DNA of 64,000 bases from Agromyces rhizosphaerae (GCF_027925245.1 NZ_BSDP01000001.1:2604001-2668000), one strand, 5' to 3'. Shown: positions 32,764 to 41,964, counted from the stretch's first letter. Made by a program: numbers and translations. The notes: generated by a model from the letters alone, not told the origin.

Positions 32764-33705
32764 ATGCCCGACAGCCCGCTCCAGGCGACGCCGTACGAGG
32801 TGCTCGGCGTCGCGGCGGACGCGTCGACCTCGGAACTGCGCGCGGCCTACCGGCGGAAGCTGCGGGAGACGCACCCCGACACGGGCGGCGACCCCGACCG
32901 GTTCCACGAGGTGCAGGCGGCCTGGGAGCGCGTCGGCACCGCCGAGGCGCGCGCGGCCTACGACCGCGGGGGCACCGCGCGCACGACGGCCGCCGACGAC
33001 GGCGCCGGCTCGTGGTCGATGCCGCGCACGCAGGGGGAGCGGCGCGACACCCGGCCGGGCACGCGCAGCCACGGGCATCCCGGCGGCGTCTCGCGCGTGC
33101 GGTACCTCGAGCTGATCCGCGAGTGGGCGGGGCGCGGCGTCGAGCTGCCCGACCCGTTCGACGCCGATCTCGTGCGCCGCGCGCCGCGCGAGATCCGCCA
33201 CGTGCTGGCCGACGCGCTCGCCGAGGAGGCGACCGCGCGCACCGTCTCGACGCTCGGCATCGCCTGGACGGCCTGGCACGATGTCGCGACGGATGCCGCG
33301 GGGCCGGGCCTGCCCGCGAAGCTCGACCACGTCGTGCTGGGGCCCACCGGGCTGTTCGCCATCCAATCGGAGGACTGGGGCGCACCGGTGCGAATCCGCC
33401 GCGGCGAGCTGATCGGTGAGGCGCTCGCGGGGGAGAAGCCGATGCGCGCGCTCGGGCTGCGGGCGAAGGCCGTCGGCCGCGCCGCGCACGTGAAGTTCAC
33501 CTGCCTGCTGATCGTCGTGCCCGACGGCGACTCCGACGAGGACCTGCAGGTGCTCGGTTCGATCCGGGGCGCGGTGACCGCGATCGTGCAGCGCTCGCGG
33601 CTCGCGGGCGTGCTGCGCTCGGGGCTGCCCGGTTCGGCGCTGATCGGCGGCGCCGAGGTCATGGAGGTACGCACCCGGCTGCAGCAGTCGGTGCGCTTCG
33701 CCTGA
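32764..33705 (+). CDS. J-domain protein with NERD-like C-terminal region
   Basis: 313 residues. Residues 9-67 are a J domain (TPYEVLGVAADASTSELRAAYRRKL and the HPD motif at 37-39, YDRG end). A polar linker follows. At about 150-250 there is a region resembling a NERD nuclease-related domain: LDHVVLGPTGLFAIQSEDWG matches the NERD strand pattern, but the Lys that usually follows the Asp/Gln-Ser position is Glu (E203). J domains stimulate Hsp70 (DnaK). Combination and role are not known to me. GGAGG lies 11 nt before ATG 32764. Confidence 0.75.
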   Translation: MPDSPLQATPYEVLGVAADASTSELRAAYRRKLRETHPDTGGDPDRFHEVQAAWERVGTAEARAAYDRGGTARTTAADDGAGSWSMPRTQGERRDTRPGTRSHGHPGGVSRVRYLELIREWAGRGVELPDPFDADLVRRAPREIRHVLADALAEEATARTVSTLGIAWTAWHDVATDAAGPGLPAKLDHVVLGPTGLFAIQSEDWGAPVRIRRGELIGEALAGEKPMRALGLRAKAVGRAAHVKFTCLLIVVPDGDSDEDLQVLGSIRGAVTAIVQRSRLAGVLRSGLPGSALIGGAEVMEVRTRLQQSVRFA

Positions 33706-33730
33706 CCGCTCGGGGTGGTTGGATGGGGGC

Positions 33731-35011
33731 ATGCCCCCTTCGCACGAAGCCGACTCGATCGTCGACGACTTCGCCCGGTTCGTCCAGGCGTCACCGAGTT
33801 CCTACCACGCCGCCGTCGAGGTGGCCGAGCGCGCCGTCGAGGCGGGATTCACGTGGCTCGAGGAGTCGGAGGACTGGCCCGGCGGACCCGGCAAGTACGT
33901 CGTCGTGCGCGACGGTGCCGTCATCGCGTGGGTGCAGCCCGAGGCATCCGGCGCCCTGCCCGTGCGCGTGCTGGGCGCCCACACCGACTCGCCCGGCTTC
34001 AAGCTCAAGCCCACCCCCGACGTGCGGGGCAACGGGTGGAAGCAGGCGTCGGTCGAGGTCTACGGCGGCCCGCTGCTGAACTCCTGGCTCGACCGCGAGC
34101 TCGAGCTCGCCGGCCGGGTCGCGACGCGCGACGGACGCGTGCGGCTCGTGCGCACCGGCCCGATGCTGCGCATCCCGCAGCTCGCCATCCACCTCGACCG
34201 CGGGGTCAACAACGACGGGGTCGCGCTCGACAAGCAGCGCCAGACGCAGCCGATCTGGGGCGTCGAGGCGGCCGAGGGAGACCTGGCCGAGCTCATCGCC
34301 GCTCGCGCCGGCATCGATGTCGCCGACATCGCGGGGCACGACATCCTCACGGTCGACACGCAGCCGCCGGCCCGCTTCGGCGACGGCGCCGTGTTCCTCG
34401 CGAGCCCGCGCATGGACAACCTGACCTCGGTGCACGCGGGGCTGCGCGCCCTGCTCGACGCGCCGAGCGATGCGGGCCACATCAGCATGCTCGCGGCGTT
34501 CGACCACGAGGAGCTCGGCTCCAACTCGCGCTCCGGTGCGTCGGGGCCGTTCCTCGAGGACGTCCTCGTGCGAATCAACGAGGGCATGGGGGCGACGGAT
34601 GCCTCGCGCAGGCGCGCGCTCGCCGCCTCGTGGTGCCTCTCGGCCGACGCCGGCCATGCCGTGCACCCGAACTATCCCGAGCGCCACGACCCGACCCACC
34701 GCCCCGCGCCGGGCGGCGGCGTGCTGCTCAAGGTCAACGCCAACCAGCGCTACGCGAGCGACGCGGTCGGTGCGGCCATGTGGGCGCGCGCGTGCGAGGC
34801 GGCCGACGTGGCGACGCAGCCGTTCGTGTCGAACAACACGATCCCGTGCGGGTCGACGATCGGGCCGCTCACCGCGACCCGGCTCGGCATGCGCACGGTC
34901 GACGTGGGCGTTCCGCTGCTGTCGATGCACTCGGCGCGCGAACTCGTGCACGTCGACGACCTCGTGGGACTTGGCCTGGCGGTGGGCGCGTTCTTCGCGA
35001 TGCACGACTGA
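33731..35011 (+). CDS. M18-family aminopeptidase
   Basis: 426 residues (ATG 33731; TTGGAT sits 6 nt upstream). Zinc-site motifs of the M18/aspartyl aminopeptidase family: VLGAHTDSPGFKLKP near residue 80, AAFDHEELGSNSRSG near 265 with the catalytic Glu-Glu pair, and the final His in PLLSMHSARE near 400. It removes N-terminal residues, usually acidic or neutral, from peptides in the cytosol. The GVNNDGVALDKQRQTQP segment is typical. Stand-alone gene converging on acyP. Confidence 0.92.
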   Translation: MPPSHEADSIVDDFARFVQASPSSYHAAVEVAERAVEAGFTWLEESEDWPGGPGKYVVVRDGAVIAWVQPEASGALPVRVLGAHTDSPGFKLKPTPDVRGNGWKQASVEVYGGPLLNSWLDRELELAGRVATRDGRVRLVRTGPMLRIPQLAIHLDRGVNNDGVALDKQRQTQPIWGVEAAEGDLAELIAARAGIDVADIAGHDILTVDTQPPARFGDGAVFLASPRMDNLTSVHAGLRALLDAPSDAGHISMLAAFDHEELGSNSRSGASGPFLEDVLVRINEGMGATDASRRRALAASWCLSADAGHAVHPNYPERHDPTHRPAPGGGVLLKVNANQRYASDAVGAAMWARACEAADVATQPFVSNNTIPCGSTIGPLTATRLGMRTVDVGVPLLSMHSARELVHVDDLVGLGLAVGAFFAMHD

Positions 35012-35039
35012 CGCACCGGTCGCGGCGCGCGCCGTCGTC

Positions 35040-35309
35040 TCAGACGGAGATGCGGAAGCCCGTCTCTCCGGTGGGCGGCACCTCGGCGGTCTCGATCGCG
35101 GTCACGGTCGCCGACGGCGGCCCGCCGCGCATCCAGTCGACGAGCGCGGCGACGGCCTGCTCGTCGCCCTCGGCCTCGGCCTCGACCCGGCCGTCGAGGC
35201 GGTTCTTCACCCAGCCCGAGACGCCGAGGCGCTGCGCTTCGGCCCGCGTCCACCAGCGGTAGCCGACGCCCTGGACCATGCCCGTCACGGTGATGCGCAG
35301 CCTCGTCAT
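35040..35309 (-). CDS. acyP: Acylphosphatase
   Basis: 89 residues, the usual length. The catalytic signature VQGVGYRWWTRAEA contains the active-site Arg near residue 18, and GWVKNRLDGRVEAEAEG has the essential Asn. It hydrolyses acyl phosphates such as 1,3-bisphosphoglycerate and acetyl phosphate in the cytosol. CACACT is 6 nt before ATG 35309, a weak leaderless-type box. Confidence 0.95.
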   Translation of the reverse strand: MTRLRITVTGMVQGVGYRWWTRAEAQRLGVSGWVKNRLDGRVEAEAEGDEQAVAALVDWMRGGPPSATVTAIETAEVPPTGETGFRISV

Positions 35310-35401
35310 GCCCCCAGTGTGGCCGAGAGATGGCCGGAAATCGACGGTCGGCGTCGCGCGATCGCGCGACGCCGGCCCGCGAGATCGTGCAGGATGCGGG
35401 A

Positions 35402-35920
35402 ATGAGCGCAGAGACCCCCGCCGCATCCGTCGCCCCCGTCCCACCGGCCCTGTTCGCGGGTGCCGCGAGCCCCGAGGAGGCCGTCGCCCACCATCGGGCG
35501 CGCCTCGCGTTCGAGACCGACGCGTCGGACGTCGCCGACGCCATGGCCACGGAGGACCCGGGGTTCGTCGTGGTCGACGTGCGCAGCGACGCCGCCTGGG
35601 CGCAGGGGCACGTCGAGGGCGCGCTGCACCTCCCGCACGCGCGCGTCACGGCCGAGGCGCACGGGCTCATCGCGCCGGGTACGCCAGTGGTGGTCTACTG
35701 CTGGAGCCCCGGATGCAACGGCGGGGCCAAGGGCGCGCTCGCGTTCGCCGCGCTCGGCCACCCGGTGAAGGAGATGCTCGGCGGGTTCGAGTACTGGGCG
35801 CGCGAGGGCTACCCGATCGCGGGCGACTCGGGCTCGGGCGCGCGGGCGGTCGACCCGCTCACGGGCGTGTCGGATGCCGCGCCGGGACCGCTCGGCGAGC
35901 CGGTCGCCTGCGGCTGCTGA
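35402..35920 (+). CDS. Rhodanese-like domain protein
   Basis: 172 residues. A single rhodanese domain at about 40-150: VVDVRSDAAWAQGHVEGALHLPHA is the substrate-pocket strand, and VVVYCWSPGCNGGAKGA is the active-site loop with the catalytic Cys. The domain moves sulphane sulphur or reduces arsenate/phosphate. The protein ends in CGC. CAGGAT is 6 nt before the ATG. It converges with the two-domain sulfurtransferase gene next door. Confidence 0.88.
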   Translation: MSAETPAASVAPVPPALFAGAASPEEAVAHHRARLAFETDASDVADAMATEDPGFVVVDVRSDAAWAQGHVEGALHLPHARVTAEAHGLIAPGTPVVVYCWSPGCNGGAKGALAFAALGHPVKEMLGGFEYWAREGYPIAGDSGSGARAVDPLTGVSDAAPGPLGEPVACGC

Positions 35921-35960
35921 CGCGCGCGCTCGACCGGATGGAGCGCGAGACGGGCCGGGC

Positions 35961-36827
35961 TCAGCCGACCGGCGACGCGTCGAGCTTCGCGAGCGGCGCC
36001 TCCGGGTCTGCCGCCCACTCGTTGAGCGAACCGTCGTAGACCGCCACGTCGTCGGCGCCGCTCGCGACGAGCGCGAGCGCGAGCCCGGCGGCGGCCACGG
36101 CGGCGTGGCAGTAGACGATCACGCGACCCTGCTCGCCCGCGCGGCGCTCGAGCGCGTCGTGCGTGGCGAACCGCTTCGTCTCGCGGTCGACCACGCTGCC
36201 GAACGGCAGGTTGGCGCTGCCCGGGATGTGGCCGATGGCACCGCCGGCACCGGCGAAGTCGCGGGGCGACAGCGCGCAGACGAGCGTCGCCTGGACCGTG
36301 CCCTCCACAACCGCGGCGACCTCGTCGCGATCGGCCCACGCACCGGGGCGCTCGGCGAGGGTGAGCGGCTCCGTGGTCGCCGCGCCCTCGAGCCCGGTCT
36401 GCAGGGGGCGCTCCTCGGCGCGCCAGGCCGTCAGCCCGCCGTCGAGCACCGCGACGCGCTCCACGCCGGCCGCGCGCAGCACCCACCAGAGGCGTGCGGC
36501 CCACTGGCCGAGCGCCGTGTCGTAGACCACGACGGTCGATCCGTCGTGGATGCCGAGCTCCTGAGCGGCGCGCGACACGGCCTCGAGGGACGGGCGGGCA
36601 TAGCCGTGCCGGCCGTCGGGGTCGGAGAACGTCTCGAGCAGGTCGGCGAACACCGCCCCCGGCACGTGCCCGTCGACGAGGTACGCGTCGAGGCCGCTGA
36701 CGGGCCCCGAACCCTGCGGCGTCGAGACGTACACGACGGTCGCGTCCACCACGACGAGGTCGTCGTCGCCGAGCCGGTCGGCGAGCCACTGGGTGCTGAC
36801 GAAGGGTGCGTCGAGGGTGAGGGCCAT
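35961..36827 (-). CDS. Thiosulfate/3-mercaptopyruvate sulfurtransferase (two rhodanese domains)
   Basis: 288 residues with a tandem rhodanese arrangement. The N-terminal domain (VVVDATVVY..., GHVPGAVFADL) lacks a catalytic Cys; the C-terminal domain has RVIVYCHAAVAAAG, with the active Cys in the CHAAVAA loop where mercaptopyruvate sulfurtransferases usually have CG(S/T)GVT(A/S). That loop favours neither thiosulfate nor mercaptopyruvate clearly. TAGCGT lies exactly 6 nt before ATG 36827, so the mRNA is likely leaderless. Confidence 0.9.
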   Translation of the reverse strand: MALTLDAPFVSTQWLADRLGDDDLVVVDATVVYVSTPQGSGPVSGLDAYLVDGHVPGAVFADLLETFSDPDGRHGYARPSLEAVSRAAQELGIHDGSTVVVYDTALGQWAARLWWVLRAAGVERVAVLDGGLTAWRAEERPLQTGLEGAATTEPLTLAERPGAWADRDEVAAVVEGTVQATLVCALSPRDFAGAGGAIGHIPGSANLPFGSVVDRETKRFATHDALERRAGEQGRVIVYCHAAVAAAGLALALVASGADDVAVYDGSLNEWAADPEAPLAKLDASPVG

Positions 36828-36892
36828 GGGGTCACGCTATGCGGCGGGCCGCGGATGCACGAGGGCACGCGACACGCGCCGTCACAATCGCC

Positions 36893-37981
36893 TCACCTCA
36901 GCCGGCGCGGCCGGAGCCACGGCACCCGGTCGACGAGAGGCGCGAGCGCACCCCTGATCACCCCGATCAGGCCGAACGGCACGAAGAACACGAACAGCAG
37001 CAGCACGACGCCGTAGGTGAAGCCCGCCGCGGCCGGGTCGATCTCGCCGGCGATCGCCGGCACCGCCTGCACGAACGCCGCGCCGAGCACCGCGCCGGGC
37101 ACTGTCGCGATGCCGCCGACCACGATCATCGTGATGAACGAGATCGAGAGGGTGAGGCCGAAGTTCTCCGGGCCGATGAACTCGAGCAGCATCGCGTAGA
37201 GCCCGCCGCCGACGCCCGCGTACGCGGCCGAGGTCGCGAACAGGCGCACCTTCGTGCGCTGCACGGCGACGCCGAGGGTCTCGGCGACGAGTTCCGCGTC
37301 GCGGATCGCCACGAACGCGCGCCCGATGCGCCCGCGGGCCATCCGTGCCGTGACGACCCACGCGAGCACGAACACGAGCAGCGCGAGCAGGTACACCCAC
37401 TGGTCCTGGTCGAGCGGCACCCCGGCGGGCGGGTCGCCGTCGATGCCGATGCCGCGGCTGCCGCGGGTGATCTCGTCGAGCTGGCGGATCGCGGGCGGGG
37501 TCACGAGGGCGAGCGCGAGCGTCACCAGGCCGAGCTGCAGCCCCTGCAGGCGCAGCGCCGGGATGCCGAACAGCCACCCGATCGCGAACGCGACGGCGCC
37601 CGCCAGTGGCAGCGTCGCCACCGCGGGCACGCCCGCCGCCCCGACGACCGCGGTCGTGTAGGCGCCGACCGCGAAGAACGCCGCGTGGCCGAGCGAGACC
37701 TGCCCGCCCATGCCGACGAGCAGGTTCAACCCCATCGCCACGATCGCGAAGATGAGCACGAGTGCGACGTGCAGATTGATCCAGCTCGGGTTGACGAACG
37801 GCACGATCGCAAGCGCGACCACGCCCGCGGCACCGAGCGCGAGCGAGACCGGCCTGGAGAGCCGGAGCGGCGGCCTCGGCGTGCGCAGCCACTCCACCGG
37901 CGTGATGCGCGGCGCGCGCGGGGGAGCGGCCGGCTCCGGGGCATCCGCCCGCTCGGTCTGCTCGTCGAGCTGCGTCGTCAT
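36893..37981 (-). CDS. livM: Branched-chain amino acid ABC transporter permease LivM
   Basis: 362 residues, about nine hydrophobic helices after an acidic/Pro-rich N-terminus. The LivM signature VGMGGQVSLGHAAFFAVGAYT is present (about residues 95-115), and the EAA-like coupling loop is RMARGRIGRAFVAIRDAELVAETLGV. It forms the inner-membrane channel with LivH. The start overlaps the livH stop (ATGA). Last gene of the five-gene importer operon, which runs leftwards from about 41714. Confidence 0.92.
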   Translation of the reverse strand: MTTQLDEQTERADAPEPAAPPRAPRITPVEWLRTPRPPLRLSRPVSLALGAAGVVALAIVPFVNPSWINLHVALVLIFAIVAMGLNLLVGMGGQVSLGHAAFFAVGAYTTAVVGAAGVPAVATLPLAGAVAFAIGWLFGIPALRLQGLQLGLVTLALALVTPPAIRQLDEITRGSRGIGIDGDPPAGVPLDQDQWVYLLALLVFVLAWVVTARMARGRIGRAFVAIRDAELVAETLGVAVQRTKVRLFATSAAYAGVGGGLYAMLLEFIGPENFGLTLSISFITMIVVGGIATVPGAVLGAAFVQAVPAIAGEIDPAAAGFTYGVVLLLFVFFVPFGLIGVIRGALAPLVDRVPWLRPRRLR

Positions 37982-38862
37982 ACGCGTACCACCTTCCGGG
38001 AGCCGAACAGCCCCGCGGGCCGCAGCAGCAGCACGACGAGGATGATCGCGAGCGCGAGGCCCTGCTTGAACTCACTGCCGATCCACGGCACGTAGGTGCC
38101 CGCGATGTTCTCGGCGAGGCCGACGATGATGCCGCCGACGATCGCGCCGAGCGGCGAGTCGAGACCGCCGAGCGTCGCGGCCGCGAAGGCGTAGATGAGC
38201 ACCGGCGCCATCATGCCCGGCTGCAGGAACAGTTCCGGGGCGATGAGGGTGCCCGCGATCGCGCCGATGCCGCCCGCGAGGCCCCATCCGACCGAGAGCA
38301 TGCGCCCGGTGCGCACGCCCGACAGGCGGGCCGACTCGGTGTCGCCGACCGTGGCGCGCATGAACAGGCCCGTGCGGGTGAAGCGGAAGAACGCGGCGAG
38401 CGCGATCGCGCCGCCGAGCACCGTGGCGATGATCACGAGGTCCTGGCGGGAGAGGGCCGCGCCCGCGACCTCGACGGCGCCCTGCCCGAGCACGGGCGGC
38501 ACCTCGCGGGTCTGGTGGCCCCACACCCACGCGATGACCGCGTTCAGGGCGATCATGAGGCCGAGGGTCGTGATGATCATCGGCAGGTGCTGGTTGCGCT
38601 TCGCGAGCGGGCGGATCAGCACGCGCTCGATGCCCATGCCGAGCACCGCGCACGCGAGCACCGAGACCGCGAGCGCGGCGAGCAGCGGCAGGCCGAACGC
38701 GACGAACTGCCAGGAGAGGTACGCGCCGAGCAGCGCCATCTCGCCCTGGGCGAAGTTGATGGTGTGCGACGCGCGGTAGACGAGCACGAGGGCGAGCGCG
38801 AGCGCGCCGTAGATCGCGCCGGCGGCGACGCCGTCGACGAGTTGCTGGAGCAGGAGGTCCAC
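37978..38862 (-). CDS. livH: Branched-chain amino acid ABC transporter permease LivH
   Basis: 294 residues, about eight helices. LivH markers: GVAAGAIYGALALALVLVYRASHTINFAQGEMALLGAY at the N-terminus (seen in part: NFAQGEMALLGAY) and the coupling loop FTRTGLFMRATVGDTESARLSGVRTGRM. Pairs with LivM to form the channel. Starts GTG 38862, 3 nt after the livF stop. Substrate by family: leucine, isoleucine, valine or related compounds; urea and amides are alternatives for this transporter class. Confidence 0.92.
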   Translation of the reverse strand: MDLLLQQLVDGVAAGAIYGALALALVLVYRASHTINFAQGEMALLGAYLSWQFVAFGLPLLAALAVSVLACAVLGMGIERVLIRPLAKRNQHLPMIITTLGLMIALNAVIAWVWGHQTREVPPVLGQGAVEVAGAALSRQDLVIIATVLGGAIALAAFFRFTRTGLFMRATVGDTESARLSGVRTGRMLSVGWGLAGGIGAIAGTLIAPELFLQPGMMAPVLIYAFAAATLGGLDSPLGAIVGGIIVGLAENIAGTYVPWIGSEFKQGLALAIILVVLLLRPAGLFGSRKVVRV

Positions 38863-38865
38863 GGG

Positions 38866-39573
38866 TCACACCCCCAGGTAGGCGCGACGGATGTCGTCGC
38901 TGGATCGGAACTCGTCCGCCGTGCCGCGCTGCACGATGCGACCGTGCTCGAGCAGCAGGGCGCGCTCGCCGATGCGGAGCGCGAGCTCGGCGTTCTGCTC
39001 GACGATGAGCATGGCCGCGCCCGACTCCTCGTGCAGCTCGGCGAGGGTGCCGAACAGCTCGGTCGTGATGGCGGGTGCGAGGCCGAGCGAGGGCTCGTCG
39101 AGCAGCACGAGTCGAGGGCGCGACATGAAGCCGCGCGCGATCGCGAGCATCTGCTGCTCGCCGCCGCTGAGGCCCGCCGCGTGGCGATGGCGTCGCTCGC
39201 CGAGACGGGGGAAGCGCGCGTACCAGCGGTCGAGGTCGGTGCGCGCCTCGCGCCGGGGCCTGGTGGCCGCGCCGACGAGCAGGTTCTCCTCGACCGTGAG
39301 GTCGCCGAAGGTGCCGCGGCCCTGCGGCACGTGCGCCATGCCGAGGGCGGCGAGGCGGTGGGTGCCGGTGCCGATCACCGACGTGCCGTCGACCTCCAGC
39401 TCGCCGCGTACGTGGATGAGGCCCGAGAGCGCGCGCAGCAGCGTGGTCTTGCCCGCGCCGTTCGAGCCCAGCACGACCACGATCTCGCCGGGGTCGACCC
39501 GGAGCGAGACGTCGTGCAGCACCGTGATCTGGCCGTATCCCGCGCTCAGGCCGCGGGCCTCGAGGAGGCTCAT
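38866..39573 (-). CDS. livF: Branched-chain amino acid ABC transporter ATPase LivF
   Basis: 235 residues. Walker A is LGSNGAGKTT (about residues 36-45), the signature motif LSGGEQQMLAIARGF near 135, and Walker B PRLVLLDEPSLGLAP near 155. It powers import with LivG. It begins within the end of livG (ATGA overlap, 39570-39573), so the two ATPases are translated in a coupled way. Confidence 0.93.
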   Translation of the reverse strand: MSLLEARGLSAGYGQITVLHDVSLRVDPGEIVVVLGSNGAGKTTLLRALSGLIHVRGELEVDGTSVIGTGTHRLAALGMAHVPQGRGTFGDLTVEENLLVGAATRPRREARTDLDRWYARFPRLGERRHRHAAGLSGGEQQMLAIARGFMSRPRLVLLDEPSLGLAPAITTELFGTLAELHEESGAAMLIVEQNAELALRIGERALLLEHGRIVQRGTADEFRSSDDIRRAYLGV

Positions 39574-40382
39574 GCGGCCGTCCCCAGGTACGCCTCGACG
39601 ACCCGCGGGTCGTTCGCGACCTCGCGCGGCCTGCCCTCGGCGAGCAGCTTGCCGAAGTCGAGCACCACGACGCGGTCGCAGATCGACCGGACGAGTCCCA
39701 TGTGGTGCTCGACCACGAGCACGGCCATGTTCCGCTCGCCCGCGAGCCTGCGGATCGTGTCGGCGAGCTCCATCACCTCCGAGTGCACGAGCCCGTTCGC
39801 CGGCTCGTCCACGAGCAGCAGTCGCGGCTCGCCGATCAGGGCACGGGCGAGCTCGACCCGTTTCTGGGTGCCGAACGGCAGGGTGCCGACGGGCTCGAGC
39901 GCCACGTCGAGGAGGTCGAGCGAGTGCAGCAGCTTCAGCGCGTCGCTCGTCGCGCGCTCCTCGTCGCGTGCGACCTGCGGCAGCGCGAGCGCGGTCGCCC
40001 AGAAGCCGCCGCGGGTCGTGCGGTAGGTACCGGCGAGCACGTTGTGCAACACGGGCAGCCGCGGGATCAGCCCGAGGTTCTGGAAGGTGCGGCCGATGCC
40101 GAGCCGCGCGATGCGGTGCCTGGGCATGCCGACGAGCTCCTCGCCGGCGAATCGGATGCTGCCGGAGTCGGGCGCGTACAGGCCGCTGATGCAGTTGAAC
40201 AGGCTGGTCTTGCCCGCGCCGTTCGGGCCGATCAGCCCGACGATCTCGCCAGGCGCGACCGTGAGGCCCGGGCCGTCGAGCGCGCGGACGCCGCCGAACG
40301 ACAGGTGGATGTCGTCCACCTCGAGCAGGGGCCGGAGGACGAGGGGGGAGCCGGGTTCGGTCTCGAGTCGGATGATGCGCAT
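39570..40382 (-). CDS. livG: Branched-chain amino acid ABC transporter ATPase LivG
   Basis: 270 residues. Walker A LIGPNGAGKTSLFN lies near residue 49, and the LivG-specific FQNLGLIPRLPVLHNVL follows. The signature helix is unusual: LPFGTQKRVELARAL replaces LSxGQ, a variant common in LivG. Walker B is PRLLLVDEPANGL. GAGGAG precedes ATG 40382. It is separated from the binding-protein gene by 57 nt. Confidence 0.92.
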   Translation of the reverse strand: MRIIRLETEPGSPLVLRPLLEVDDIHLSFGGVRALDGPGLTVAPGEIVGLIGPNGAGKTSLFNCISGLYAPDSGSIRFAGEELVGMPRHRIARLGIGRTFQNLGLIPRLPVLHNVLAGTYRTTRGGFWATALALPQVARDEERATSDALKLLHSLDLLDVALEPVGTLPFGTQKRVELARALIGEPRLLLVDEPANGLVHSEVMELADTIRRLAGERNMAVLVVEHHMGLVRSICDRVVVLDFGKLLAEGRPREVANDPRVVEAYLGTAA

Positions 40383-40439
40383 GTTGCTCCTCGGGTGCGG
40401 TCGAGGGGCGGGCGGGCGCCCGCCCCTCGACCGGGCTGG

Positions 40440-41714
40440 TCACTGCTGGGTGAAGACCTCGTCCTGCAGCTCCCAGTTCGCGCCGTTGAAGACCTGCACC
40501 TTCAGCTCCGAGAACACGTAGGGGTACTCGGGCGACGTCGAGATGGTGACGTCGTTCGGCAGCAGGTCGATCGTCTCGCCGTCGAAGGAGGTCGCCGACT
40601 CGAGCAGCGCGTCGCGCGTGCAGCCGTCCATGTTCGCCAGCGAGATCTCGAGCAGCTGCGCCGTCGAGTAGCCCGCCGCGGCCGGCACCGAGCGCGGGTC
40701 GAACGCGTCGCTGTGGGCCTCGGCGAACGCGGCGTACGCGTCCCAGCCGGCGTCGCCCGCGAGCGAGGCGTCGGTGATGTCCTTCGCGTAGGCGATGGAG
40801 ACGACGCCGTCCGAGGCGCCCTCACCCGCCGGGATGAGGAAGAACGTGGCGTCGGCGGCGGGCGCGTTGATGACGGTCGTCGCGTCCCAGCCGAGCTCGG
40901 CCTTCTTCTTCAGCGACTGCGTCGCGAAGGTGCCGACGGCCCAGTCGAGGAACCAGTCGGCGCCCGAGTCGGCGAGGTTCGTGACCTGGCTGTCGACGGT
41001 GCCCGATGCCACCTCGTAGGACTCCTCGGCGACGATCTCGACGCCGGTGCCCTCGAAGCGCGCCTCGAAGTTCGCGCGGATCGACTCGCCGAACTCGTCG
41101 TTCTGGTACAGGATCGCCACCGTGGCATCCGGGTCGTTCGCGAGGATGTACTCGGAGAGGGTCTTGACCTCGAAGTCGTACTGGGGCATGAACCCGGTCG
41201 TGTACGGCGAGGTCGCGCTCAGGGCGAGGATCGCGTCGCTGCCGGTGCCGGCGTAGAGGTAGGGCACGCCCTCCTCGGTCACGTACTCGCTGGTCGCGAT
41301 CGCGGCGCCCGTGCCGAGCACGCCCGCGAGCGCGAACACCTCGTCCTGCTCGACGAGCTGGCGCACGTTGACGGCGGTCTTCGCGGGGTCGTAGCCGTCG
41401 TCCATCACGGTGACGACGACGTCGCGGGTGACGCCGTCGGAGAATTCGAGGCCGCCGGCCTCGTTGACGTCGTCGAAGTAGGCCTCGATCGCGGTGCCGA
41501 TCGGGCCGTAGGCGGCTGCCGGGCCGGACATCGGCACGCTGACGCCGATGCGGACCTCGGTCTCGGTGAAGCCCGGGTCGCAGTCGGCTGCGTCGGTGGT
41601 GGTGCCCCCCGACTCGCGTCCGGCGCAGCCGGAGAGCACGAGGGCGGTGACCGCGAGCCCGGCCCCCAGGCCGAGGAGCGCCGGTCGGCGGAATGCGGAA
41701 CTGGTGACGGCCAT
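40440..41714 (-). CDS. Branched-chain amino acid ABC transporter substrate-binding lipoprotein
   Basis: 424 residues. The signal peptide ends in the lipobox LSGC (Cys about 29), so it is anchored on the outer face of the membrane. The mature protein is a periplasmic-binding-protein type I fold: VRIGVSVPMSGPAAAYGPIGTAIEAYF, DDGYDPAKTAVNVRQLVEQDEVFAL and AILYQNDEFGESI are the Leu/Ile/Val-binding family landmarks. AAGGAGGA lies 5 nt before ATG 41714, so this gene has a normal ribosome-binding site. First gene of the liv operon; it is the receptor for the importer encoded downstream. Confidence 0.92.
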   Translation of the reverse strand: MAVTSSAFRRPALLGLGAGLAVTALVLSGCAGRESGGTTTDAADCDPGFTETEVRIGVSVPMSGPAAAYGPIGTAIEAYFDDVNEAGGLEFSDGVTRDVVVTVMDDGYDPAKTAVNVRQLVEQDEVFALAGVLGTGAAIATSEYVTEEGVPYLYAGTGSDAILALSATSPYTTGFMPQYDFEVKTLSEYILANDPDATVAILYQNDEFGESIRANFEARFEGTGVEIVAEESYEVASGTVDSQVTNLADSGADWFLDWAVGTFATQSLKKKAELGWDATTVINAPAADATFFLIPAGEGASDGVVSIAYAKDITDASLAGDAGWDAYAAFAEAHSDAFDPRSVPAAAGYSTAQLLEISLANMDGCTRDALLESATSFDGETIDLLPNDVTISTSPEYPYVFSELKVQVFNGANWELQDEVFTQQ

Positions 41715-41752
41715 GTGATTCCTCCTTGAACGTGGACCGTGGTGCGCGGTCG

Positions 41753-41804
41753 AGTATGACACTCAGAGGGGCGGATGTCACGACTTTTGTGAATCACGAT
41801 TCAC
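41753..41804 (-). promoter_or_regulatory. liv operon promoter with upstream palindrome
   Basis: Read on the minus strand, GTGACA (41781-41776) and CATACT (41758-41753) are spaced by 17 bp. Directly upstream is a perfect palindrome GTGAATC-AC-GATTCAC (41789-41804), probably a regulator-binding site. The distance to ATG 41714 leaves a leader of about 30 nt with the strong Shine-Dalgarno. Confidence 0.5.
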
Positions 41805-41925
41805 ACACGATCGTACGGAGAGATACCGTGCAGTATCGCTTTCAGTGCTCCGAAGTGAGCCGAGAGTCACGTCGCCGGGACCGGTGACGCCTCGAGCCGG
41901 GAACGGCTGTGCCTAGGCTGGGCGC

Positions 41926-41964
41926 ATGCCGATGCGTCGCGACCCCGCCCCTCCGGGCCGCTGA
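41926..41964 (+). CDS. Putative 12-residue leader peptide (uORF)
   Basis: ATG 41926 opens MPMRRDPAPPGR and stops at TGA 41962-41964, 6 nt before the antiporter start. TAGGCT (41914-41919) ends exactly 6 nt before this ATG, so a leaderless mRNA would begin with it. Three of the residues are prolines near the end, a context known to slow ribosomes, so it may regulate the antiporter. Function is speculative. Confidence 0.3.
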   Translation: MPMRRDPAPPGR

